A stretch of DNA of 64,000 nucleotides from an uncultured Clostridia bacterium. Its GTDB lineage: Bacteria; Bacillota; Clostridia; Oscillospirales; Ruminococcaceae. Below the pieces are notes generated by a model that saw nothing but the letters and a program-made list of their open reading frames with translations, ran no database searches and had not been told where the DNA came from. Positions 8,265 through 16,406 of the stretch are shown here, one piece after another. The position numbers were made by a program, and so were the translations under genes. The DNA is taken from contig CANRFR010000001.1 in NCBI GenBank assembly GCA_947629945.1, forward strand, positions 1 to 64,000, written 5' to 3'. Positions within the stretch are counted from its first letter, which is position 1. Each line of letters begins with the position of its first letter.

Positions 8265-8522
8265 TCAGCTTTTTAAACTCAAAACGTCCTTTGCCTCATC
8301 GGATGTAAGACGAACGCACGATTCGGCGGCGACTGTAATATCGATCTTCAAAGCCATACAAATCTTTACCCAGGTAGTCCATGGTGCGGCGTATTCGCCC
8401 TTTTCTATTGCTCGGCAGTATTCCGGGCTTGTTCCGATCGTCCGAGCAAGTTCGTTATGGGTAACACCTTGTTCCTTGCGCGTTTTACGCATTATCTCGC
8501 CAAATTTCTTTTTTGGTTTCAT
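8265..8522 (-). CDS. Small XRE/Cro-type DNA-binding regulator
   Basis: The product has 85 residues, nearly all of it one helix-turn-helix domain of the lambda-repressor type (FGEIMRKTRKEQGVTHNELA, then a GTSPEYCRAIEKGEY recognition helix). The start at 8522 (MKPKKK) follows GGGAGG with 8 bp spacing, better than an in-frame ATG eight codons upstream. It has its own promoter at 8561-8589. It faces the AKR operon end to end, so its target is not obvious; autoregulation is likely for this class. No toxin partner is seen. Confidence 0.82.
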   Translation of the reverse strand: MKPKKKFGEIMRKTRKEQGVTHNELARTIGTSPEYCRAIEKGEYAAPWTTWVKICMALKIDITVAAESCVRLTSDEAKDVLSLKS

Positions 8523-8560
8523 TATTTTTGACCTCCCAAACATCATTTAACATATAAATA

Positions 8561-8589
8561 AGTATACAACACTTTTGCGAGGGTTTCAA
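8561..8589 (-). promoter_or_regulatory. Promoter of the small XRE regulator
   Basis: On the minus strand, TTGAAA (8589-8584) and TATACT (8566-8561) with a 17-bp spacer. From 8590 to about 8716 the sequence is AT-rich and I see no gene in it. Confidence 0.75.
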
Positions 8590-8716
8590 GAAAATATACT
8601 TTCGTTTTTGGCGTTATACTATAATTTTTTAAACGAATAAAGCCGCATAATCGGAAAAAAGCCGAATGAAAATTGTTCCGATGTTCCGTGTATTACCGCT
8701 ATGTTGTGTCATATAA

Positions 8717-8753
8717 AAAAATTCGTCCGTGTATTTTGTTGACGGACGAATTT
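8717..8753 (-). terminator. Terminator of the flavodoxin-cupin-CMD operon
   Basis: AAATTCGTCCGT pairs perfectly with ACGGACGAATTT; on the minus strand the stem runs into a T-rich tract. Confidence 0.85.
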
Positions 8754-8785
8754 GATTGGAATTACTTAACTTTTGCGAATATAAA

Positions 8786-9103
8786 TTATTCCCCGTAAAT
8801 CTCTTCGATAATCGGAAACGTGCTCCATGCTTTAGGCCAGCCGCAGTAGAACGCCAACTGAGTAATTACCTCGACCAGTTCCTCCTTGGTTATGCCGTGC
8901 TCTTTTCCTATGGCGATGTGCGACTTTAATTGCGGATAAAGACCCGCCGAAAAAAGCGCCGCTATAGTCACCATGCTTCTGTCGCGCGCCGACAGTTTAT
9001 CCTCACGCGACCACACCTCGCCAAATAAAACGTCGTCGTTGAGCCGCGCAAATTCGGGAGCCAATTGTCCCAGATTATCCCGTCCCGCTGTTTGTTTTTT
9101 CAT
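8786..9103 (-). CDS. Carboxymuconolactone decarboxylase (CMD) family protein
   Basis: The product has 105 residues, one AhpD/CMD-like helical domain. Visible features are the ARDRSMVTIAAL helix and the later HIAIGKEHGITKEEL segment, with Ala-Leu-Phe-Ser-Ala-Gly in place of the CxxC found in AhpD, so a peroxidase-type Cys pair is absent. The start at 9103 follows GGAGGGATAACT; the longer open frame upstream overlaps the cupin gene. It is the last gene of the flavodoxin-cupin-CMD operon and starts 2 bp after the cupin stop. Such CMD-cupin pairs are common in gut bacteria next to flavodoxins and LysR regulators. The substrate is unknown; a small quinone- or lactone-like electrophile is a guess. 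Confidence 0.85.
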   Translation of the reverse strand: MKKQTAGRDNLGQLAPEFARLNDDVLFGEVWSREDKLSARDRSMVTIAALFSAGLYPQLKSHIAIGKEHGITKEELVEVITQLAFYCGWPKAWSTFPIIEEIYGE

Positions 9104-9105
9104 AG

Positions 9106-9513
9106 TTATCCCTCCAGTTTGCCGTATTCCTCGTCTGTAACTTGCTCGCACCATTCCGTGCTGCAATTTTCGCCCGGCACCTCTACAGCAAGGTGCTGAA
9201 ACCAAGAGCCGCTTGCCGCTCCGTGCCAGTGCTTGACGTTCGCGGGAATGTTGACTACGTCGCCCGCTTTCAGCTTTTGCGCGGGTTTGCCCCACTCCTG
9301 ATACCAGCCCTCGCCCGCCGTTACAAGCAGCATTTGACCGCCGCCTTTGTCCGCGTGATGAATGTGCCAGTTGTTACGGCAGCGCGGTTCAAAAGTCACG
9401 TTGCCGATCGGTACTTGCTCCGTTGAAAGCATATTCAAATAGCTTTGGCCCACAAAATATTTCGCAAACGTGTCGTTCTTTCCGCCTGTTTTAAAAACGC
9501 TTAATTCTTCCAT
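9106..9513 (-). CDS. Cupin-domain protein
   Basis: The product has 135 residues forming one double-stranded beta-helix. Metal-binding motifs are visible: the first cupin motif with W-H-I-H-H and a later Glu (GEGWYQ), and the second motif IPANVKHWHGA. It is close to small cupins encoded beside CMD proteins. It may isomerise, oxygenate or sequester a small molecule; the substrate cannot be read from sequence. It lies 3 bp after the flavodoxin and 2 bp before the CMD gene, so all three are cotranscribed and probably act on one pathway. Confidence 0.88.
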   Translation of the reverse strand: MEELSVFKTGGKNDTFAKYFVGQSYLNMLSTEQVPIGNVTFEPRCRNNWHIHHADKGGGQMLLVTAGEGWYQEWGKPAQKLKAGDVVNIPANVKHWHGAASGSWFQHLAVEVPGENCSTEWCEQVTDEEYGKLEG

Positions 9514-9516
9514 AAT

Positions 9517-10029
9517 TCAGTCCTCCCCGCACCATTTCTCAATATCTTTTATCGAACGCTCCACGCCGCCTCCGCGTATCGCCAATCCCCTTTTCACCGT
9601 GGAATTTGGGCAGAGCGTTTTGATATCGCTCTCGCTTTTTCCCATTCCGCTGCCCTCGTGAGTGCAAAACGGTTTTATCGTTTTCCCCGAAAAATCGAAT
9701 TTCTCCAAAAACGTAAACACTGCCATCGGCATTGTGCTCCAGTAATTCGGAAAACCCAAATAAATCTCGCCGTATTTTTCCACGCTTGCCAAACAGCTTT
9801 TTAGTTCGGGACGCGCGTTTCGTTTTTGGTCCGCCTGAGCCTCGGCGATACACTCGTTGTAGCTTTTGGAGTATGGTACGCTTTGTTCGATTTTAAAAAG
9901 ATCGCCGCCCGTAAGTTCCGCTATTTTTTTTGCGGCAAGCTCGGTGTTTCCTACGGTCAGCTCTTTTATCTCGCCGTTTACGTAATTCTCGTCGGCTCTG
10001 GAATAGTAAGCTATCAGAATTTCGGACAT
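9517..10029 (-). CDS. Flavodoxin (single-domain FMN protein)
   Basis: The product has 170 residues. The N-terminal ILIAYYSRADENY loop is a flavodoxin phosphate-binding loop with substitutions, and the GFPNYWSTMPMAVFTFLE stretch is typical of the Flavodoxin_4 group (flavodoxins found with reductases in Clostridia). The ATG at 10029 has AAAGGAG upstream; the apparent start two codons earlier is not needed. It is the first gene of the operon and is divergent from the LysR regulator at 10180, the usual arrangement for LysR control. Likely an electron carrier or quinone reductase for the cupin and CMD partners (inference). Confidence 0.87.
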   Translation of the reverse strand: MSEILIAYYSRADENYVNGEIKELTVGNTELAAKKIAELTGGDLFKIEQSVPYSKSYNECIAEAQADQKRNARPELKSCLASVEKYGEIYLGFPNYWSTMPMAVFTFLEKFDFSGKTIKPFCTHEGSGMGKSESDIKTLCPNSTVKRGLAIRGGGVERSIKDIEKWCGED

Positions 10030-10101
10030 AAACAAACTCCTTTCGTATTATTGGCTCTTTCCCGAAAAACGGGAAAAGAATTTTGCATTTCTCTTAACCC
10101 T

Positions 10102-10148
10102 ATTATATCATCAAAAGTCTTGACACGGAATATCCGATATGTTATAAT
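10102..10148. promoter_or_regulatory. Divergent promoters of the LysR gene and flavodoxin operon with palindromic operator
   Basis: Plus strand: TTGACA (10120-10125), 17 bp, TATAAT (10143-10148), driving lysR. Minus strand: a TATAAT -10 at 10107-10102 with a weak -35, which fits an activator-dependent promoter. The perfect palindrome ATATC-C-GATAT (10130-10140) lies inside the lysR promoter spacer and upstream of the flavodoxin -10, where a LysR dimer would autorepress and activate. Confidence 0.65.
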
Positions 10149-10179
10149 AGCATTAACCAATAGTTTACGGAGGTGCGGT

Positions 10180-11064
10180 ATGTACGATCTAACGCTGGAA
10201 ACATTTATCGCGGCGGCAGACTGCGGCAGCTTTACAAAGGCGGCGGAACGGCTGTTTATTTCGCCTACCGCCGTTATGAAGCAGATAAACGCTCTTGAGA
10301 ACCGCCTGGAATTAAAACTTGTCGAGCGAAGTTCAAGCGGAGTTAAACTAACTCCCGCAGGCGGAGTTATCTACAAAAACGCAAAGTTCATCATCGAATA
10401 TTCGCAAAAATCCATAGCGGAAGCGCGTGTGGCGGCTTCAAATTACGACACGATGTTCTGTGTGGGAACCTCTCTGCTGAACCCCGCGAAGCCGTTTATG
10501 GATTTGTGGTACGAGCTGAACAGCGAGTTTTCCGATTACAAGCTGAGACTGGTGCCGTTTGAGGACAATCACGAGGGCATATTATCCGAAATAGGGAGTC
10601 TCGGCAGAAAATTCGATTTTTTGATAGGCGTATGCGATTCAAAGCAATGGCTGTCGCTGTGCAATTTCGAGCCGCTGGGAAGTTATAAGAAAATGATAGC
10701 CGTTCCGCGCGAACACCGTTTGGCGCAAAAAAGCTCGGTGAAACCCGAAGAGCTTCATGGGGAAACATTGATAATGGTAAAGCGCGGAGATTCCGAAACG
10801 AACGACATTATCCGCGCCGATTTGGAGAAAAATCACCCCGAAATAAACATAGAGGACGCTCCGCAATTTTACGACCTCAACGTATTCAACCGCGCCGTTC
10901 AGGCAAACAGCGTTCTGCTTACGCTGGAGTGCTGGCAGGAGGTACACTCCGCGCTTGTATCAATTCCCGTGGAGTGGGATTACAGCATACCCTACGGCAT
11001 TCTGTATTCTTTGAATCCGCCCGACGACGTTTTGAGATTTATCGAGTGTGTAAGGAATTCGTGA
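10180..11064 (+). CDS. LysR-family transcriptional regulator
   Basis: The product has 294 residues. Residues 1-60 form the winged helix-turn-helix (TLETFIAAADCGSFTKAAE, with SPTAVMKQINALE as the recognition helix); the rest is a periplasmic-binding-like effector domain. The ATG at 10180 follows GGAGGTGCGGT. The open frame extends ~350 bases upstream across the divergent operon, but that part is a shadow of the flavodoxin gene. By position it should control the flavodoxin-cupin-CMD operon in response to a small molecule; the effector is unknown. Confidence 0.92.
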   Translation: MYDLTLETFIAAADCGSFTKAAERLFISPTAVMKQINALENRLELKLVERSSSGVKLTPAGGVIYKNAKFIIEYSQKSIAEARVAASNYDTMFCVGTSLLNPAKPFMDLWYELNSEFSDYKLRLVPFEDNHEGILSEIGSLGRKFDFLIGVCDSKQWLSLCNFEPLGSYKKMIAVPREHRLAQKSSVKPEELHGETLIMVKRGDSETNDIIRADLEKNHPEINIEDAPQFYDLNVFNRAVQANSVLLTLECWQEVHSALVSIPVEWDYSIPYGILYSLNPPDDVLRFIECVRNS

Positions 11065-11070
11065 ATAAAT

Positions 11071-11106
11071 AAAAACCGCGCTTTAAAAAAGGAGCGCGGA
11101 TTTTTA
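11071..11106. terminator. Bidirectional terminator between lysR and the anti-sigma gene
   Basis: CCGCGC (11076-11081) pairs with GCGCGG (11094-11099). T-rich tracts lie on both sides, the longer on the minus strand, so it serves both converging units. Confidence 0.8.
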
Positions 11107-11110
11107 CTTG

Positions 11111-13129
11111 TCAATCAAATGTGAACGGCTGTCCGCAGATAGTAACGCTTTCAATGTCGTCCGTATTTACGGGGTAAGTCCAATGCAGAGACAGCGCGCT
11201 TGCCGACTGTTTTTCCAAATCGTAGTCGTCGCCGAAATCCATACCCGGATCAAAACCGTAGTACTCGGTAATGTAGCGCTTCTGGTCAAACGCGGAGAGG
11301 TCGCGTTCGGTGCCGTCCTTGAAAGTTATTTTGAAGTTTAGCCGACTTTCCCAATCGAGGTGCTGCTCGAAATATTTATCGACTTTCTTACCGTCATCCC
11401 AAACGAACGTCATCATTATTCCGAACGGCGAAGAGGAGATGTACTTTACCTTGCCGGAGCCGTATTCCTCGGTGGTGATCTTCGCGTCGGGCTCAAGCGT
11501 CTTGGAGTTCACAAGGGTGTCGAAGTCAAACGTTATCGAGAACTCGCAGCTGCTCTCGACGATCTGCTCCTGTATATTGTTCTTAATGATACGCAGCCCT
11601 TCCGTTTCAAAATTTATCGTTCTGCCTTGAAGCGGAACGCCCGGACTTAATTCCGCGAAGCAATGCGCGATATTGTCTTCCATACTCAGGCAGCTGTTCA
11701 TCGTGTAGCCGCTGTACACGCGGTGCTCACCGTCCTTTTCGGTATCCCACTTGGTACGGTGGGACGGTCTTATAAATTCGCATACTCCGTCGCACTCGGG
11801 GAGTTTAAAGCCTTCGTCGAGGATAACGTCGTACATAACATACGCGGTGTAGCGGTCGGCGGTAACGCCTTTGAACGCTATCTTGTAGCCGTCGCAGCCG
11901 AACACGTCGTTAAGCTCCTTACCCTCAAGATTTTGGAAGTCGAAGTCCTTGAAAGTTTTCGGCGCGGGCGTAACAACAGCGTCGGAAAACTTGAACGTCT
12001 CGCCGCAGAGCGTTACGCTTACGATATCGTCTACGTTTACGGGGTATTTCCAATGCGGGAACATCGAAGTTTTCATCTTACCGTCGTCGAGATCGTCCAG
12101 TACGAAGCTGCCTACGCGCCCGCCCTCTAACGCTTCAAGACCTTTTTCCGTGCCGTCCTTGAACAGCACCTTGAAACCGAGCGCTTCTTCCCACCTTTCA
12201 TCGCCGCCGTTATCGGCGCTCTCGTTGAAGCTGCCGATATACTCAGATGTCTTTACTCTGTCGTCCCAGAGCGCGTCAAAGGCAAGACCGAACGACGACG
12301 CGGTAATAGAAGTAATCTTGCCGCCGCCAAGTTCCTCGGAGGAGAATTTCTTGTTCGGCGTGAGGGTTTTGGAGTTCGCCTCCGTGTCGAAGTCGAACGT
12401 TACAGAGTATTCGCAGTTTTCGGTCGTTGTTTGCTCCTCCGTGCCGTCCGCTTTTATGCGGGAAAGCCCGTCAAACGAGAGCTTCATAGTCTTGCCTTGA
12501 AGAGGGTGACCTGTTACTATCTCGGTATAGCAATGCGCGATAGCGCCCGTTTCTTCGGTGGCTTCGTCCATTCCCAAAAAGCCGTTCTGATAGTGTCCCC
12601 ACGAAAGCGGCTTATCGCCTTTTGCTTCGCTGTCCCATTCGTAAAGGTTGGTCTGCGTCCAAAGCGCGTTCCACTCCTCGCCGGGTTTAAGTTCGCAGTC
12701 AAAATCGTTGTCGAACTCAATATCGTAGATAAGGAATGCGGTATACTTATCCGCAGCCACGCCTTTAAGCGAGATGTAATAGTTTTGGAACGGCAGATCG
12801 CGCCAAAGTTCTTTGCCTTTAAGATTTTCAAAGCCGAGCTGCTTAAAGGTATCGCCGACTGGTTGTAACTCGTTTTTCTTGCCGAAAATGTTCCTCATAA
12901 CGTCGGACATCGCGCCCGTAAGGTTCCAGCCGTTTGCGGCGGACACGCCTACAGTCGTCACGGCGAGTGCCGCCGCTATCAGCGCGGATATCATAATCGT
13001 TTTCTTTGAGCGCTTTTTGGTTTTTCCGTTCATGGTGTTCTCCTTTTGTGCAATAACCGCGCGGAGCAGTTCATCATCGCTCTTTTGAGGAGTGAGCTTG
13101 TCAAATATCGCGTTGTATTCCGTTTTCAT
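11111..13129 (-). CDS. Membrane-anchored anti-sigma-like protein with duplicated extracellular domain (DUF4179-like)
   Basis: The product has 672 residues. A short cytosolic N-terminus (1-42, with KKRSKK) precedes one membrane helix at ~43-65; the rest would be outside. The external part is two copies of a ~280-residue unit: the first starts near FENLKGKELW, the second near FQNLEGKELN. They share motifs such as KGV-A-DKYTA, CHCYTE/AHCFAEL, G-PLQG and a closing YPVN-DDI-SVT-CG. Proteins of this layout usually follow an ECF sigma gene and act as its membrane anti-sigma or sensor. The gene starts inside the sigma gene (29 bp overlap), so the two are coupled. Two tandem sensor units are unusual; the ligand is unknown. 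Confidence 0.8.
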   Translation of the reverse strand: MKTEYNAIFDKLTPQKSDDELLRAVIAQKENTMNGKTKKRSKKTIMISALIAAALAVTTVGVSAANGWNLTGAMSDVMRNIFGKKNELQPVGDTFKQLGFENLKGKELWRDLPFQNYYISLKGVAADKYTAFLIYDIEFDNDFDCELKPGEEWNALWTQTNLYEWDSEAKGDKPLSWGHYQNGFLGMDEATEETGAIAHCYTEIVTGHPLQGKTMKLSFDGLSRIKADGTEEQTTTENCEYSVTFDFDTEANSKTLTPNKKFSSEELGGGKITSITASSFGLAFDALWDDRVKTSEYIGSFNESADNGGDERWEEALGFKVLFKDGTEKGLEALEGGRVGSFVLDDLDDGKMKTSMFPHWKYPVNVDDIVSVTLCGETFKFSDAVVTPAPKTFKDFDFQNLEGKELNDVFGCDGYKIAFKGVTADRYTAYVMYDVILDEGFKLPECDGVCEFIRPSHRTKWDTEKDGEHRVYSGYTMNSCLSMEDNIAHCFAELSPGVPLQGRTINFETEGLRIIKNNIQEQIVESSCEFSITFDFDTLVNSKTLEPDAKITTEEYGSGKVKYISSSPFGIMMTFVWDDGKKVDKYFEQHLDWESRLNFKITFKDGTERDLSAFDQKRYITEYYGFDPGMDFGDDYDLEKQSASALSLHWTYPVNTDDIESVTICGQPFTFD

Positions 13130-13616
13130 CGTATACCCCTCCTTTAATGAGCAAAGTTTTCAGTTTTTCACGCGCTCTCGCAAGCCTTGTCGTTACCGCC
13201 GAAACCGAATCGCCCGTCATATCCGCTATTTCTTTAACAGAATACCCCTCATAGTAGTACAAGTGAATTGCGGCGCGGTATTTGGGCGCAAGCTTCGAGA
13301 CCGTTTCCCATAGAATGGTTTCCTTTTCGGTTAAGTCATTCATTGCGGGAATGTTTTCGTCAAGTTCCCCCAGCTGTGCTGTTCGCGAGAAACGCGTAGA
13401 TTTAAGAAGATTTTTCGAGAGATTTACCGTCACGCGGAACAGCCACGCCTTACAGTTCTCGGGAGTTTCAAACTCGCCGCCGTAATCGAGCAGCCTGCAG
13501 AACGCGTTCTGGCAAATGTCCTCCGCCTCCGCTTCATTATGTACTATACTTAAAGCAAGTCTGTAAACGGCTTTGTGAAACAGACCGATGTAATGTTCCA
13601 GATCTGCGGCTGTCAT
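13101..13616 (-). CDS. ECF-type RNA polymerase sigma factor
   Basis: The product has 171 residues, standard for the family. Region 2 (~10-75) has AEDICQNAFCRLL and region 4 (~115-165) has the helix-turn-helix YSVKEIADMTGDSVSAVTT RLARAREKL. The ATG at 13616 follows AAAGGAGATGAGAG. The downstream overlapping gene encodes its likely anti-sigma factor. The regulon is unknown; the adjacent ABC permease genes on the same strand upstream are a plausible neighbour target. No clear ECF-type -35/-10 pair was found before it. Confidence 0.92.
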   Translation of the reverse strand: MTAADLEHYIGLFHKAVYRLALSIVHNEAEAEDICQNAFCRLLDYGGEFETPENCKAWLFRVTVNLSKNLLKSTRFSRTAQLGELDENIPAMNDLTEKETILWETVSKLAPKYRAAIHLYYYEGYSVKEIADMTGDSVSAVTTRLARAREKLKTLLIKGGVYDENGIQRDI

Positions 13617-13714
13617 TCTCTCATCTCCTTTAAAAGCGCTTTCGATTATAAGACAATCGAGAACGGAAAAATGTCACATCTTTTTAAAAATTTTTTCGGA
13701 GACCTTAAACGATC

Positions 13715-13744
13715 ATACCGGCTAAAGAGACCTTTAGCCGGTAT
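13715..13744. terminator. Perfect hairpin between the ABC operon and the ECF sigma gene
   Basis: ATACCGGCTAAAG pairs perfectly with CTTTAGCCGGTAT around a 4-nt loop. There is no clean T-run directly after the stem on the minus strand, so termination may be weak. It lies just past the last permease stop. Confidence 0.6.
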
Positions 13745-13750
13745 TGTATA

Positions 13751-14425
13751 TTATTTCATCATATTAAGGTTAGGCGTTACGTTGACATTCGCACGCATAT
13801 ATTTCACATTGCTTATTGCGAATGTCCAAGCGCCGCCGAGAATTACGACCGCCGCGAATATCGCCGCCGAGACGGGCAAAGACAGCCCGAAGCCGTTTTT
13901 TCTGTAATGTTTGCCGAAAAATCCCACAAAGCCCCAAATCGGCAGATAGCACAGCCAAATCGACATAACGCCGCCGTTCGGCACAGTCGCGACAAGCGGC
14001 ATTACGATAAGCGGCGGTAAATTCATAACCGCGCCGCAAATAAGCGCGTCGGCATAATGCGCGGTCTCCGCTCCAATGAACTTCAGGAAGATAAAGTAAG
14101 CCGCCATAATAACACAAGACAGCCCCGCGGTCAAAATCAAAATAAACGCGGGCGCGGAGCGCGTGTAAAGCTGTTTGGCTATTGGCACGGAGCGCGTTAA
14201 TTTGTTGCCCCAAATCGAGCGAAATCCGCAAATTAAGCCCAGCATAGCCATAAAAAACGGCATACCGAATAAAAACAGCTTGCAAATTATGTAGTCCTCC
14301 GAACCGAGCGGCTCGTGCATTATAAACGGGAGCAGCGCAAGCCCTATCGCGCACAGTCCGCAGAAGATGTGAAGAAATATCGGAAAAGACCGCCATTCTC
14401 TAAACAAAAGTTTCAGTCCGCGCAT
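13751..14425 (-). CDS. ABC transporter membrane protein (second permease)
   Basis: The product has 224 residues with about six hydrophobic segments (for example ~15-35, 50-70, 95-118, 130-155 and 185-208). It has no conserved catalytic motif, consistent with an ABC-2-like permease or bacteriocin/antibiotic-type export subunit. Its start overlaps the end of the first permease by 13 bp, so both depend on the same mRNA and probably form a heterodimer with the ATPase at 15069-15953. Substrate unknown. Confidence 0.75.
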   Translation of the reverse strand: MRGLKLLFREWRSFPIFLHIFCGLCAIGLALLPFIMHEPLGSEDYIICKLFLFGMPFFMAMLGLICGFRSIWGNKLTRSVPIAKQLYTRSAPAFILILTAGLSCVIMAAYFIFLKFIGAETAHYADALICGAVMNLPPLIVMPLVATVPNGGVMSIWLCYLPIWGFVGFFGKHYRKNGFGLSLPVSAAIFAAVVILGGAWTFAISNVKYMRANVNVTPNLNMMK

Positions 14426-15072
14426 TTTTTGTCCTCCTTATTCCAAGCTCGTTTTGCGTTCAAGACCGCATACGCCGTACCCGCAATGTAAATCACTGCG
14501 GCAACGATAGCCGCGATTGTAAAGAACACCGTAAAATCAGCGTTCTCGCCGTCCTCCGCGACGTCTTGACTAACGCCCACGTAAAATCCCACTATACCGC
14601 CAACTACGGCAAGCGGCAATATGCGAAATATCACGTTCTTTACGTAAGCCGTGAAATTCAAGAAACCCAACCCGAACAGCACAAGCGCCGCCATTTGAAG
14701 CGCGTCGTCAAAGAAAGCGGCGAGTACCGCACAGTCGCTGAGAACCACGCCCAGCGAGAAGATGTTTCCGAAAACCACTGCGTTTTGAAAATGCCGCGTG
14801 GAATTAGGTATCGAATGAAGATATTTGTAGCCGTTGGGCTGATCGGAACAGTTTGCGTTATACACCATCGACAGCGTGACTATCGACAGGCTTGGCAGCA
14901 TACACATAATAAAAATCGGTAAAAAGCTTGATATAAAAAGGTTGAACCAGCCAAAGTCGAAGCTTTTGTTGATTATCCCGAACGCCGCCGTCAAAACCAG
15001 CAAGACCGCGAAAACTGTTATGTTCTTCTTTATCTGTCTTTTCTCCGTAAAAAGTCTGTATGAACTTATCAT
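14413..15072 (-). CDS. ABC transporter membrane protein (first permease)
   Basis: The product has 219 residues with a basic N-terminus (EKRQIKKN) and six predicted membrane segments (~17-35, 45-65, 95-115, 118-138, 145-165 and 185-205). It starts 4 bp inside the ATPase gene (overlapping stop and start) and itself overlaps the second permease. The gene order GntR-small protein-ATPase-permease-permease is typical of YtrA-regulated export operons of Firmicutes. Function by context; no substrate can be named. Confidence 0.75.
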   Translation of the reverse strand: MISSYRLFTEKRQIKKNITVFAVLLVLTAAFGIINKSFDFGWFNLFISSFLPIFIMCMLPSLSIVTLSMVYNANCSDQPNGYKYLHSIPNSTRHFQNAVVFGNIFSLGVVLSDCAVLAAFFDDALQMAALVLFGLGFLNFTAYVKNVIFRILPLAVVGGIVGFYVGVSQDVAEDGENADFTVFFTIAAIVAAVIYIAGTAYAVLNAKRAWNKEDKKCAD

Positions 15073-15953
15073 CTCGTCTCCTCCGCGCGTTTAAGCAGTT
15101 CGACGCTTAACTGCTGTAAGGTCGGGCGTTCGCACACAGCGCCGAACTCCTCAAAGTTCCGCGAGTTCGCCGACAGCGCCAACCCCGAAAACGTAGTATT
15201 ATTTACGTTGTGTGACAGCAAAAGCGCTTTCGCCTTGTCGTAATCGGACGGTTCGCCGCGAACTATCACGTACTTGTCTTTCAAATCCTCAACAAAACCG
15301 CGCTCTATTATTTTTCCATTGTCCATAAAAATAGCGTAGTCGGCGGCATTTTCCATGTCCGCGATATTGTGAGTTGAGAACAGAATGGACTTTTCTCCGC
15401 TGCCCTCGTCGAGATACGCGCGCATACGGTCACAGAGACGGTCGCGCATTAACGGGTCGAGAGAGCTGCCCGGTTCGTCCAAAATCAATAAATCGGTCTC
15501 CCGAGCGAACACCGCCGCCAACGCTGTTCTCATACGGTTTCCGTCCGATTGTTTATACATCTGCCGAGCCTTTTTGGTGGTCTCATTGTCAACATCCATT
15601 TCTCGGCAAAGAACATTGAATTTCTTGCGGTCGAATTTTCTGTACGCTATCGACATCGATTCCGCAATATCGCGCGGTCTCCATGTGGCGGGGAAAAAAC
15701 CTTGAGCCGCGCAGTAGCCGATGCGTTCCCGAACCGTTTCTTTGTCGATATCGGTCTCTTTCCCGAAATACGTCACCTCGCCCGACGTTTTGTGAATAAC
15801 GCCGCAAAGCGCGTCGATAAGCGTGGTCTTGCCCGCGCCGTTCGCTCCGATAAGAGCGGTAGCAAAGCCTTTCGGCAGCTCGAAATTCAACTCGCCGAGA
15901 ATGAATTTCGGGTATTCTTTTGTAAGTCTTTGCGCTGTCAGAATGTTTTCCAT
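15069..15953 (-). CDS. ABC transporter ATP-binding protein (YtrB-like)
   Basis: The product has 294 residues. Walker A is GANGAGKTT (~residues 36-44), the Q-loop is near CAAQGFFPATW, Walker B is LLILDEP and the switch His is in STHNI. The signature that is usually LSGGQ reads KQSDGN, which is strongly degenerate yet keeps the Ser and one Gly. A ~75-residue C-terminal extension follows the ATPase core, as in YtrB/BcrA-type exporters. It starts 11 bp after the 76-residue gene and overlaps the permease. It probably powers export of a cell-envelope-active compound or lipid-linked molecule (inference). Confidence 0.88.
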   Translation of the reverse strand: MENILTAQRLTKEYPKFILGELNFELPKGFATALIGANGAGKTTLIDALCGVIHKTSGEVTYFGKETDIDKETVRERIGYCAAQGFFPATWRPRDIAESMSIAYRKFDRKKFNVLCREMDVDNETTKKARQMYKQSDGNRMRTALAAVFARETDLLILDEPGSSLDPLMRDRLCDRMRAYLDEGSGEKSILFSTHNIADMENAADYAIFMDNGKIIERGFVEDLKDKYVIVRGEPSDYDKAKALLLSHNVNNTTFSGLALSANSRNFEEFGAVCERPTLQQLSVELLKRAEETR

Positions 15954-15964
15954 ATCGTCACCTC

Positions 15965-16195
15965 TTAATCGAATTTGTAGAATTTCGCGCCGCTTTCAAA
16001 CGCTTGGAACGCATTTTCCAAAGCGTCGATTGCCGTTTTCTCGTCGGCGAACACCGCCGCGACTACAGCCTGCAAATCGTGACCGTTTTCCGCGATTATA
16101 CAGTACTTTTCTTCCTTTTTGCCGCCAAAATTCTTTGAAATTGAAAGTTTTATTGCCTTTATTATCGTTTTTCTGTCAAGCGAATAAATATACAT
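15965..16195 (-). CDS. Small conserved-looking protein of the ABC operon
   Basis: The product has 76 residues with no membrane segment. It is an alpha/beta-looking sequence with a Lys-rich middle and a helical C-terminal half (AVFADEKTAIDALENAFQA). AAGGAGGCATAATT before the ATG at 16195 and its close spacing to the ATPase support a real gene. Two TTGCTATAAT repeats lie upstream and may form a promoter. I do not recognise the family; a regulator or accessory of the transporter is possible. Confidence 0.65.
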   Translation of the reverse strand: MYIYSLDRKTIIKAIKLSISKNFGGKKEEKYCIIAENGHDLQAVVAAVFADEKTAIDALENAFQAFESGAKFYKFD

Positions 16196-16406
16196 AATTA
16201 TGCCTCCTTAACATCGCAGTCTCATTATAGCAATCCACACAATTATAGCAACATTAGTGCTTTTACGCCCACACCTCTCATTATAACGTTTAATTGAACT
16301 GTAGCGTTATTTTCGTGGATTTGCTATAGGTTTGAATATCATCAACTAAATATCGTTATCACAATCGTTTTGCAAATCGAGCTTTTCGGAATAACTGCAA
16401 TAGCTG

